NCBI GenBank assembly: GCA_020426085.1
Contig: JAGQQP010000091.1
Coordinates: 1 to 10,728, forward strand
DNA length: 10,728 nt
Source: Planctomycetaceae bacterium
GTDB taxonomy: Bacteria; Planctomycetota; Planctomycetia; Planctomycetales; Planctomycetaceae
Direction: 5' to 3'
Part shown: one piece after another, positions 1 through 6,476 of the stretch
Layout of the letters: every line of letters starts with the position of its first letter
Numbering within the stretch: the first letter of the stretch is position 1
Made by a program: the position numbers and the translations under genes
Notes under the pieces: model-generated
Told to the model about the DNA's origin: nothing
Seen by the model: the letters and a program-made list of their open reading frames with translations, nothing else
Databases searched by the model: none

Positions 1-231
1 CACCCGTTTACTCCCCCCTTTTCCATGCAACAGAACTACGACGGGAGAATCAGAGGCATTACTGGATTCAAAGTAGGTAATCGCAATCGGCCACCCACCC
101 TGTGCTGTTAAAGTCTGTTCCTGAGGTTTAGGCGGGCCTTTGGTATCAGACTGCGCGAAGACGGCACTGCTGCTCATCAGCGAAAGAGAGACCAACGTGA
201 AGACCGAACAGACAAAGTGTGATTTTTTCAT
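1..231 (-). CDS. Exported alpha/beta-hydrolase-like protein, 5' part only (runs off the left edge)
   Basis: Reading the minus strand from the ATG at 231 gives 77 uninterrupted codons to the window edge, so this is the N-terminal part of a longer gene. Residues 1-26 form a signal peptide: MKKSH, then a hydrophobic core, then a cleavage site after AVFA (next residues QSDT), so the product should be exported or periplasmic. The mature part has a short proline-rich stretch, a beta-strand-like run, and then VVVLLHGKGG at about 64-73. A hydrophobic strand followed by His-Gly is the usual oxyanion-hole strand of alpha/beta hydrolases (esterase, lipase or dienelactone hydrolase-like). The catalytic Ser, Asp and His would lie outside the window, so the reaction and substrate are unknown. 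No convincing Shine-Dalgarno precedes the ATG. The gene is divergent from the helix-hairpin-helix gene. The fold is inferred from one motif only. Confidence 0.7.
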   Translation of the reverse strand, partial: MKKSHFVCSVFTLVSLSLMSSSAVFAQSDTKGPPKPQEQTLTAQGGWPIAITYFESSNASDSPVVVLLHGKGGSKRV

Positions 232-318
232 ACAGCTTAAAAGATTTCGCACGGAACCCCCTCAACGTTGGAATAAATTCTCAGTGACTGTAAGCTTGAT
301 GAGACAGACTGTCCTGGA

Positions 319-345
319 TTTGCATTATTTATGATGAACTATACT
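319..345 (+). promoter_or_regulatory. Weak candidate promoter for the helix-hairpin-helix gene
   Basis: TATACT at 340-345 matches five of six bases of the sigma-70 -10 box. The best upstream partner is TTTGCA at 319-324, a poor -35 at a short 15-base spacing. It lies in the 237-base divergent gap (232-468), which otherwise shows no gene and no strong repeat. Planctomycete promoter rules are poorly known, so this is only a candidate. Confidence 0.2.
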
Positions 346-468
346 TTTATTCTATGGGTTCTTCACAGTAAGGTCAAATAGTGTCCTTGCTTTTCAAGAC
401 TTACCCTTTCCCGTCTTCGGTATTTCTCAGTATTTATCATCACTTCACAACGCGAGAACAGACCGCCG

Positions 469-873
469 ATGCAGGACCAGGAAAGCTACGAAACCCCAGA
501 TCGACCATTCCTCGGTCTTAAACGGGATGACCAGTTTTTCCTGGGAATCCTGTTCATCGGCATCCTGATCTTTGCGATGATTCATTTGATTCAGATGTCA
601 CACTGGGGAACCGAACCGATTGAAATCAAACATCTACCTCATCTCACCTATGAGTATCAGATTGATATCAATCAGGCAACCTGGGTGGAGTTTGCGCAAC
701 TTGAGGGTATCGGCCCTGCACTGGGAAAACGGATTGTGGCCTACCGGGAAGCAAACGGTCCCTTCGCTTCCATCGATGACCTGTTGAACGTTAAAGGAAT
801 TGGAGCACAGAAACTGAATACCAACCGCAGGCATCTGGTTTTAAATCCTCCAATGAATAATGCAAGCCACTGA
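469..873 (+). CDS. Membrane-anchored helix-hairpin-helix (ComEA-like) DNA-binding protein
   Basis: This 134-residue protein has a short polar N-terminus, one strongly hydrophobic span at about 23-43 and a C-terminal tandem helix-hairpin-helix domain at about 65-120. The hairpins are visible as LEGIGPALGKRIV (78-90) and LLNVKGIGAQKL (105-116), joined by AYREANGPFASIDD. This is the typical arrangement of ComEA/YbaV-type domains, which bind double-stranded DNA without sequence specificity through backbone contacts at the GIG turns. In ComEA the domain sits outside the cytoplasmic membrane and takes up DNA. The single N-terminal anchor fits that topology, but the protein could instead act on chromosomal DNA, and no other competence gene is in the window. 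The ATG at 469 is preceded by no strong Shine-Dalgarno. The domain call is firm; the biological role is not. Confidence 0.85.
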   Translation: MQDQESYETPDRPFLGLKRDDQFFLGILFIGILIFAMIHLIQMSHWGTEPIEIKHLPHLTYEYQIDINQATWVEFAQLEGIGPALGKRIVAYREANGPFASIDDLLNVKGIGAQKLNTNRRHLVLNPPMNNASH

Positions 874-896
874 AATCGATTCTGTTCAGGCTTGTA

Positions 897-922
897 CAGC
901 GTCAGAATGCAGATGCACGCTG
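897..922 (+). terminator. Possible weak terminator hairpin after the helix-hairpin-helix gene
   Basis: CAGCGT at 897-902 and ACGCTG at 917-922 form a perfect 6-bp stem with a 14-base loop, 24 bases after the stop codon. It is followed only by ATTCCTTCTC, not a clean U tract, so intrinsic termination is doubtful. A second, A/T-rich hairpin, AAAAAC-agca-GTTTTT, lies at 933-948. Confidence 0.2.
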
Positions 923-980
923 ATTCCTTCTCAAAAACAGCAGTTTTTCAATATCTTTGCTGCTCCCGTTCTGAAGTCAG

Positions 981-1009
981 TTGATTCCACACACGAATCA
1001 CGGTTGAAT
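981..1009 (+). promoter_or_regulatory. Candidate promoter with overlapping inverted repeat upstream of the symporter operon
   Basis: TTGATT (981-986), a 17-base spacer and TTGAAT (1004-1009) give a four-of-six match at both sigma-70 boxes, about 85 bases before the DUF485 start. A 6-bp inverted repeat, TGATTC (982-987) and GAATCA (995-1000) with a 7-base spacer, covers the -35 box and could be an operator. Both elements are weak and may be chance. Confidence 0.25.
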
Positions 1010-1092
1010 AGTCATTTCAATCATTTTTCCAGATCCAGCCTTTCTGGCTGATCTTGCCCGAAATAGCGTTTCATCTAAAGGGTTAACTTCTT

Positions 1093-1398
1093 ATGGCAGG
1101 TTTTGATCATGGCCCCAACGAGCCAGATGAACAGGAGAGCCTCGAGACTATTTCGCGAAATACGCGTCTGGGTCTCATCCTCTTCCTGGTCTATCTGGTA
1201 TTGTACGGCGGATTTGTTTTTCTGAATACGTTTTCACCTGCCCAGATGGAAGTGGTCGTATTTGCGGGCCTGAACCTGGCCATCGTCTATGGCTTTACCC
1301 TGATCATCGCCGCATTTCTGCTGGCCATGATTTACGGCTGGATGTGTCGAAATGAGATCACCTCCCCGACTGCAAAGAACGGGGAGGCAAAACCATGA
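1093..1398 (+). CDS. DUF485 small membrane protein, partner of the ActP-like symporter
   Basis: This 101-residue protein has an acidic N-terminus, two hydrophobic spans at about 27-46 and 57-83, and a short polar tail. The layout, with the ESLETISRNTRLGLILFL start and the central NTFSPAQM loop, matches the DUF485 (E. coli YjcH-like) family. In many bacteria this family is encoded directly upstream of the acetate/cation symporter ActP, and a role as accessory subunit is assumed but not established. That is the arrangement here: its last bases overlap the symporter start by four bases (ATGA, 1395-1398), so translation is probably coupled. A modest AAAGGG at 1077-1082 lies 10 bases before the ATG. 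The family call is confident; the function is inferred from context. Confidence 0.88.
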   Translation: MAGFDHGPNEPDEQESLETISRNTRLGLILFLVYLVLYGGFVFLNTFSPAQMEVVVFAGLNLAIVYGFTLIIAAFLLAMIYGWMCRNEITSPTAKNGEAKP

Positions 1399-3350
1399 TT
1401 TATGAACCATCCTTTATGGCCGTCTTAATCTTTGGGGCCATCGTTGCTGTAACCCTGGGCCTCAGTTTCTGGCTGGGGGCCAAAGCCAAATCAGCGAAAG
1501 GTTACTTTGCAGCCGGCGGTGGCATCCACTGGTTTGTAAACGGAGTGGCCTTTGCCGGCGACTATCTGTCAGCTGCTTCCTTTCTGGGTATCTGTGGCAT
1601 GATTGCCTTTTATGGATACGATGGATTCCTGTACTCCATCGGTTACCTGGCAGGCTGGATCGTCGCTTTGTTCGTCATTGCCGAACCCCTGAAGCGCATG
1701 GGCCGCTTTACCTTCGCTGATGCACTCGACAGTAAATTCCAGTCCAGAGGCATCAAACTGGCCGCCGCCATCAGTACACTGGCCGTCAGTATTTTTTACC
1801 TGATCCCTCAGATGGTTGGTGCCGGCGCACTGATCACGCCTCTGCTCGGCTTCCCTCATTATGTCGGCGTATTAATGGTCGGGACAATCGTCATCCTGAT
1901 CGTGGTCACCGCAGGGATGGTCAGTACAACCTACGTGCAGTTTCTGAAAGGCTCTCTGCTCGTCATCTTCAGTACTATTCTCACAATTCTGATTCTGCAG
2001 CGGGGTCTTTCCACCGAACCGGTCAATGACGGAAAGACAACCCACCAGTTTCAGATCCTCGGCCCGGTCGCAGCCAACGATCTTCAGCAATGGAGGTCAG
2101 AACTCAAGCTGACCGACCAGGACAAACTGACCTCCCTCGACCAGGGGCCCTGGGCTAAAAAAGGCTTTCTGCAACTGACGCGGGACGGAAAAACATCTTA
2201 CTGGAAAATATCCGAAAATCAGGATCAGCAATATTTCCTTTCCGAAACCCAATACAAACTGGTTACCTCTCAGGGCGCAGTTCTCATCAACGGATTACCT
2301 CAGGGGACCGGCGAAGGAGAGACCGATTTTTATCCTGTGGGACGCATCAGCAAACTGCCCGGCAATAAAACCGAAACAGGTCCGCTGGGACTGACCAGCT
2401 TTTTAAGCACGATTCGTGAAAGCGAAATCATCCTCTGGGGTTCTGATTCCGTTAAAGAAGACGATGGTTCTACTGTGACGATCTATTACCCCAAACCAAC
2501 GTCTGGGGAGAAAGTTCTCAGCCCTGGTAACCATCCTAAGTTTGCCGGTATTCGTGGTGATAAATTCTCTGAGAAACTTAACTTCCTCTCACTGATGCTG
2601 GCGCTCTTCTGTGGAACCGCATCGCTGCCTCACATTCTGATTCGCTACTACACGGTTAAGGATCAGGCCAGTGCACGAAAAAGTACGATCGTCGGTATCG
2701 GCAGTATTGGTTACTTCTATATCCTGACCCTGTTTATGGGTCTGGGAGCCATGACCAGTGGTGCCATGGATGTTACCAACTCCAACATGGCAGCTCCCCT
2801 GCTGGCAAAGAGTATCGGCGACTGGCTGTTTGCAGTTATCTCTGCGATTGCCTTCACGACGGTCCTCGGAACCGTCAGCGGACTGATTATCGCTTCCAGC
2901 GGCGCAGTAGTACACGACCTGATGTCGAGCTTTCTGAAAATCGAAATGAATGACTTCGCCAAAGTCCGCATCGCCAAGATCGCCTCCGTTGTCGTGGGAG
3001 TGATCGCCATCATCCTGGGCATCCTGTTTGAAAAATTCAATGTAAACTATCTGGTTGGCTGGGCTTTCAGTGTGGCAGCTTCGGCGAATCTACCGGCACT
3101 GGTGATGCTGCTCTTCTGGCCTAAAACAACCAAGCAGGGAATCACCGTCGCGATCTTTACCGGCATGATTTCTTCACTGGGCTGGATCCTGCTGAGTGCC
3201 GACTCGTACAAAGGGATCTACGGATGGAAAGCTGAAGATGCCATCGTCCCCTTCAGTCAACCGGGACTGGTCACCATCCCGCTGGGTTTCATTGTTCTGA
3301 TAGTCGTCTCATTATTGACGCAGCCCAAATCTGAGGATTCGGTCAATTGA
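1395..3350 (+). CDS. ActP-like sodium:solute symporter (SSS family) with large soluble insertion
   Basis: This is an inner-membrane transporter of 651 residues, expected to use a sodium gradient to take up a small monocarboxylate such as acetate. Family signatures are YFAAGGGIHWFVNG (37-50), AGDYLSAASFLG (54-65), the LPHILIRYYTV segment (411-421) with following ARKS, and IAFTTVLGTVSGLIIASSGAVVHDL (split 485-509). These closely resemble E. coli ActP. Hydrophobic helices run through about 1-203 and 395-640. Between them, about residues 204-393 form one polar, charged block with almost no hydrophobic span. From memory, E. coli ActP (about 549 residues) has only some 40 residues there, so roughly 145 are extra. 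The start is supported by GGGGAGG at 1381-1387, seven bases upstream. It overlaps the DUF485 gene by four bases and the next gene by four. The real substrate is uncertain, so no symbol is given. Confidence 0.88.
   Translation: MIYEPSFMAVLIFGAIVAVTLGLSFWLGAKAKSAKGYFAAGGGIHWFVNGVAFAGDYLSAASFLGICGMIAFYGYDGFLYSIGYLAGWIVALFVIAEPLKRMGRFTFADALDSKFQSRGIKLAAAISTLAVSIFYLIPQMVGAGALITPLLGFPHYVGVLMVGTIVILIVVTAGMVSTTYVQFLKGSLLVIFSTILTILILQRGLSTEPVNDGKTTHQFQILGPVAANDLQQWRSELKLTDQDKLTSLDQGPWAKKGFLQLTRDGKTSYWKISENQDQQYFLSETQYKLVTSQGAVLINGLPQGTGEGETDFYPVGRISKLPGNKTETGPLGLTSFLSTIRESEIILWGSDSVKEDDGSTVTIYYPKPTSGEKVLSPGNHPKFAGIRGDKFSEKLNFLSLMLALFCGTASLPHILIRYYTVKDQASARKSTIVGIGSIGYFYILTLFMGLGAMTSGAMDVTNSNMAAPLLAKSIGDWLFAVISAIAFTTVLGTVSGLIIASSGAVVHDLMSSFLKIEMNDFAKVRIAKIASVVVGVIAIILGILFEKFNVNYLVGWAFSVAASANLPALVMLLFWPKTTKQGITVAIFTGMISSLGWILLSADSYKGIYGWKAEDAIVPFSQPGLVTIPLGFIVLIVVSLLTQPKSEDSVN
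3332..3337 (+). promoter_or_regulatory. Shine-Dalgarno supporting a TTG start inside the symporter end
   Basis: TGAGGA ends nine bases before the TTG at 3347. The alternative in-frame ATG at 3392 has no such sequence before it, so this site favours the TTG start and translational coupling to the symporter. Confidence 0.5.
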
Positions 3351-3784
3351 CAGATCAACCACTTGAACAGGAATGGCTGACAGCAACTGCAATGGAGGAT
3401 GAATTTACCGTCCTCTTTCGCCTGCTGCCGACAATCCCACAGAATCTCAAAACTGCTGATTTTCCCGCCCGGGTAGAGATCATCTGGTCTTACACATCGC
3501 CTAACGAAACGGGGATGCCCGGTCCTGAAGATCAGCAACTAATGAATCAGTTTGAGGATCAACTGGTCGAGATCTGGCTTAAAACAGGTTTAGGACACCT
3601 GACCATGTTGATCACGGGAAACCAGATCTGCGAATGGCAGTGGTATCTGCGCGATGCGGAGCAGGCGCTGCAGGTGTTGAACGAAGCACTGGCAGACGAG
3701 GAACCTCTACCGATCGAATTCCATACCGAAAACGATCCAGACTGGTACTCCTACACGAACTTCATGGAACAGGTCACCGCCTGA
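3347..3784 (+). CDS. DUF695-like cytoplasmic protein of unknown function
   Basis: This 145-residue protein is soluble and acidic, without signal peptide or membrane span. It shows the pattern I associate with DUF695: an aromatic strand followed by SPNETGMPGPED (51-62), a helix with NQFEDQLVEIW (67-77), LTMLITGNQICEWQWYLRD (85-103), and near the end DPDWYSY (130-136). No enzymatic motif is evident and the family has no established activity that I can state. I chose the TTG at 3347 because it overlaps the symporter stop as TTGA and has TGAGGA nine bases upstream; an ATG at 3392 (residue 16) is the alternative and would keep the whole conserved part. It is the last gene of the DUF485-symporter unit, but its link to transport is unknown. 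Confidence 0.75.
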   Translation: MTDQPLEQEWLTATAMEDEFTVLFRLLPTIPQNLKTADFPARVEIIWSYTSPNETGMPGPEDQQLMNQFEDQLVEIWLKTGLGHLTMLITGNQICEWQWYLRDAEQALQVLNEALADEEPLPIEFHTENDPDWYSYTNFMEQVTA

Positions 3785-3809
3785 GCAGAATTCAGGCTTC
3801 CTGCTCAGG
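3780..3809. terminator. Hairpin spanning the stop codons of two convergent genes
   Basis: CCTGAGCAG (3780-3788) and CTGCTCAGG (3801-3809) form a perfect 9-bp stem, six G-C pairs, with a 12-base loop. The stem contains the TGA of the DUF695-like gene (3782-3784) and the loop contains the complement of the bestrophin stop (3792-3794). Only seven bases separate the two coding regions, so a shared bidirectional terminator is plausible. Neither side has a U tract, which weakens the intrinsic-terminator reading. Confidence 0.45.
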
Positions 3810-4709
3810 TTGATTCCCGAAGCGATCCAGAATTTCATTTACTGTGGATCGAATCGTAATGCACAGACCATCCAGATCCAGGTCGTCTTCATCCAGACCA
3901 AAAGGCTCTTCTACTGAATGCGCAATGACTTCAATCCCGATCATAAAGTAAGCCATGATCACAGTCATGGGTACGGTCCAGAATTTAAAGTCTTCCACCA
4001 GCCCCCAAGGCAGTGTTAGCAGATAGAGCGTGATACAGTGTCTCACGAATCTCCGGTACGAAGGCGACAATCGCGTACGGCGAATTCGCTCACAGGCACC
4101 GCAGATCTCCATCAGTTCCCGCGTCTCGGAATCAATCACCCGCAGTTCATCACCATCGATGATCCCGGAACGTTTCCAGCCGATGACTCTACGGTAAATC
4201 AGGTCTGCAATGTAAGCCGGGATATGGCGGGGAGGCGGATCAATCTGCTCCAGTTCCGGAAACATCGAGAAGTCGTCATCTTCACGCAGATGATCCCGCA
4301 GTGCCTCAGGAAAAGCGACCAGCAGATCTCCAAGTTCCCTTAATTGTTCTCTACTGAAATTGGTCAGCTCACGAAATTTGATCGCCATATTTCGGCTGAT
4401 ATTGACGAGTTTGCCCCACAGCTTGCGGGCTTCCCACCAGCGGGAGTAGGAACTGTTCGTACGAAAAACCAGCAGCAATCCCAATACCAGGCCGATAATT
4501 CCATGCAGACTTGATGAGAAGTCACCAAATTTTTCGATTGCATGAATCTGATCTTCAGAAAAACCAAATCGATGCAACCAGCCCAGATCATTTTTTATTA
4601 GCGGAATCAGGCTATACAACCCGACGAGACCTGCATAGTAAGCAATACGCCCCACGGTCCCCAGTTTTTTCTCGATAAACGAGAGATTCAATTCTGCATC
4701 AGCTGCCAT
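3792..4709 (-). CDS. Bestrophin-like ion channel family protein (UPF0187/RFP-TM type)
   Basis: The 305-residue membrane protein carries the bestrophin-family signatures. In numbering from the chosen ATG these are a hydrophobic span at about 21-40, a second at about 69-82 running into FRTNSSYSRWWEARKLWG (82-99), CERIRRTRL (206-214), TLPWGLVEDFKFWTVP (232-247), and IEVIAHSVEEPFG followed by the acidic run DEDDLDLD (to about 280). Bacterial bestrophins form pentameric ion channels, and some bacterial members pass cations rather than anions, so selectivity is left open. The acidic run matches the position of the calcium clasp in animal members; calcium gating is not implied. I prefer the ATG at 4709 over an in-frame TTG at 4718, three codons upstream; neither has a good Shine-Dalgarno. 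It lies 71 bases downstream of the phosphatase gene on the same strand and may share its transcript. Confidence 0.88.
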   Translation of the reverse strand: MAADAELNLSFIEKKLGTVGRIAYYAGLVGLYSLIPLIKNDLGWLHRFGFSEDQIHAIEKFGDFSSSLHGIIGLVLGLLLVFRTNSSYSRWWEARKLWGKLVNISRNMAIKFRELTNFSREQLRELGDLLVAFPEALRDHLREDDDFSMFPELEQIDPPPRHIPAYIADLIYRRVIGWKRSGIIDGDELRVIDSETRELMEICGACERIRRTRLSPSYRRFVRHCITLYLLTLPWGLVEDFKFWTVPMTVIMAYFMIGIEVIAHSVEEPFGLDEDDLDLDGLCITIRSTVNEILDRFGNQPEQEA

Positions 4710-4780
4710 AAAACCCAAGACCCTGTATCAAAATCAGACAAACTTATCCTGTCAGTTCGTTCTAAGTTAATACGAGGAAT

Positions 4781-5974
4781 CTAGTTTTTTCGCTCTAATA
4801 ATACAACTGAAGTATCATCGTGTCTGCCGGATCCATCTGTAAAAGCATTGGAATCCCGAAACAGATTTTCGAGCGATTCCTCCAGATTCTGACTTCGGGA
4901 TGATTGCAACGACTTCATGATACCAGGAATTCCAAATTCGCCAAATTTCTCTTTTTCACCGGGAAATGCTTCCGCCAACCCGTCTGTAAAAATCAGCAGT
5001 CGACTGTCGGGCGGGACTATTGATGTGTGAATATCATAATCTGCATCAGCCATAATTCCCAGAGGCAGTCCCCCATCATCGAGCGTCCCCAATTCGCGCA
5101 CATGGTTGGTTTCCAGTTCCTGAATCATCGGAATCGGTGCGCCGGCGGACGTCCACTGGAATTCATTGGTTCTGGAATTCAGAATCCCATAGAGCAATGT
5201 GATAAAACCACCATCATCGTTGACGATTGCCTGATCACACAGTCGGTTATTGACATCCTTCACGAAGGCAGCCGTATTCAGATATTTGTTGGAACGAATC
5301 ATACCTACCAGCGTATGCATGGTCATGATCGACATACAGGCCTTCATGCCATGCCCTGAAGCATCGCCGACCAGTAACACCAGATTGTCATCATCCAGCA
5401 TGAAAACATCATAATAATCCCCGCCCGCCAGCGTGACAGGCTGACCACCGAACACACGAATCTGCGAAGACTCATACCGCGCGGTGACATGAAACCGGTC
5501 GGGCGAGATCAGGTTCGTCGGGATAATCGATTCCTGCAGTTTGCGTACGGACTCTACTTCCTCGCGCAGGCGCTCCGCCACGAAACGTTCTCGTTCCGCG
5601 CGGACCGAATCTACCACGCTCTGCAAAGTGGTCTCCATCAGAAACATGAAGTCTCCCCCTTCATCGCGGATAATGTATGCCCGCATGCCCGCTGTTAAAA
5701 AACGAGCGACGTGAAAGGTCCCCTGGGTAGGGCAGGCTCCCACAAACGGGGTATCCAGGTGTTTCTGCCGAATCTGCTCGAAATGGTCAAAAGCAGTTTG
5801 TGGATCGGGTGACATGATCGACATCAGAATTATGTCAAACTCGTGCTGCTGCAATCCCTCTGACAGGAACTCTTCCGGAGTCGCGCAGACTGTCAGTTCA
5901 TTTTCCCCCACTCCCAGATAGAGTGATATCAGTTCGCATTCATCGGAATTGTCCCACCCAATCAGAATTCGCAT
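4781..5974 (-). CDS. Receiver-like domain fused to a PP2C/RsbU-type serine/threonine phosphatase
   Basis: From the ATG at 5974 the protein has 397 residues. Residues 1 to about 120 fold-match a response-regulator receiver. Next come a charged helical linker with VRKLQESIIP (143-152), as in RsbU proteins, and a PP2C (SpoIIE-type) domain to the end. The PP2C metal ligands are visible: GGDYYD (184-189), GDASGHG (203-209), FTDGLAEA (329-336) and HDDTSVV (385-391), together with the SAGAPIPM and LPLGIM strands. Such enzymes usually dephosphorylate an anti-anti-sigma factor in a partner-switching cascade, but no sigma regulator is in the window. The receiver is degenerate: Ser52 stands where the phosphorylated Asp is expected, Trp7 replaces one of the acidic pair, and Arg103 replaces the usual Lys. 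In-frame ATGs at 5986 and 6010 are alternatives; I chose 5974 because receivers normally begin right at such a strand (MRILIGWD). Confidence 0.88.
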   Translation of the reverse strand: MRILIGWDNSDECELISLYLGVGENELTVCATPEEFLSEGLQQHEFDIILMSIMSPDPQTAFDHFEQIRQKHLDTPFVGACPTQGTFHVARFLTAGMRAYIIRDEGGDFMFLMETTLQSVVDSVRAERERFVAERLREEVESVRKLQESIIPTNLISPDRFHVTARYESSQIRVFGGQPVTLAGGDYYDVFMLDDDNLVLLVGDASGHGMKACMSIMTMHTLVGMIRSNKYLNTAAFVKDVNNRLCDQAIVNDDGGFITLLYGILNSRTNEFQWTSAGAPIPMIQELETNHVRELGTLDDGGLPLGIMADADYDIHTSIVPPDSRLLIFTDGLAEAFPGEKEKFGEFGIPGIMKSLQSSRSQNLEESLENLFRDSNAFTDGSGRHDDTSVVLLERKN

Positions 5975-6010
5975 ATGTGGCCCCATTAAAATCGAATTCA
6001 GAATTATCAT

Positions 6011-6440
6011 TCACAATATTTTAACCTCATCATCATATAATATTATTATTCGAATATCGACATAAATTATTGGGAACAGAGATCTTAGACCAGGATTATG
6101 CAATTTAACTGACAGTTGTATATTTCCACGAATCTACTGTATTCAGCACTTCAGCGATGCCCTGCATGCTGAGAAAGCAAATTTTCCACTCATCAATCTA
6201 CATAGACGCGAGATAGGTGCGGACGGGTTTCATTTTTAGTGATCAACAGAATCAAAGCGTATTTCACCAGGAAAAAAACAGCGTACATTCAAGCAGGACT
6301 GTTTCAGCCACCACACAACCTGTACCGCATTTCGTTGCGTTCGTATTGTTCCTGCCAGAGTTGACGTCTTAAAACGACTGAAGCACAATTGATATAGCAC
6401 CCCATTCTTAAATCCATACGACCCTGCAGAACAGTTTCAA
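6011..6440. other. Gene-free divergent intergenic region
   Basis: I find no convincing gene in these 430 bases on either strand. The part next to the phosphatase (about 6015-6070) is very A/T-rich and holds a 10-bp palindrome, TATTCGAATA, at 6047-6056, as well as TATGAT on the minus strand (complement of 6032-6037), a possible -10 box for the phosphatase without a good -35. An imperfect long-loop hairpin, TCAGCA (6143-6148) with TGCTGA (6167-6172), lies in the middle. The right end holds the candidate sulfatase promoter listed separately. Confidence 0.5.
6361..6389 (+). promoter_or_regulatory. Candidate sigma-70-like promoter of the sulfatase operon
   Basis: TTGACG at 6361-6366 matches five of six bases of the -35 box and CACAAT at 6384-6389 matches four of six of the -10 box, with the ideal 17-base spacer. 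Transcription would start near 6396, leaving a leader of about 80 bases before the ATG at 6477 (or 45 before the alternative at 6441). Confidence 0.4.
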
Positions 6441-6476
6441 ATGCGAACGCTCACGCAAAGGACTAACAGAAACACC

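Noticed and set aside
140..334. Plus-strand reading frame of 64 codons
   Set aside because: It overlaps the start and signal peptide of the minus-strand hydrolase, shows no domain and has atypical composition.
933..948. AAAAAC-agca-GTTTTT hairpin as a terminator
   Set aside because: The stem is almost all A-T and no separate U tract follows, so stability would be too low for a firm call.
860..1051. Plus-strand reading frame of 63 codons overlapping the end of the helix-hairpin-helix gene
   Set aside because: It has no ribosome binding site and no recognisable motif, is rich in Ser, His and Cys, and lies in what looks like ordinary intergenic sequence.
2589..3040. Two overlapping minus-strand reading frames inside the symporter gene
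   Set aside because: Both are antisense shadows of conserved transmembrane segments and contain nothing recognisable.
1395..3350. Symporter insertion as a sign of gene fusion or frameshift
   Set aside because: The frame is continuous and the flanking membrane segments align in order, so it is a loop expansion and not a broken or fused gene.
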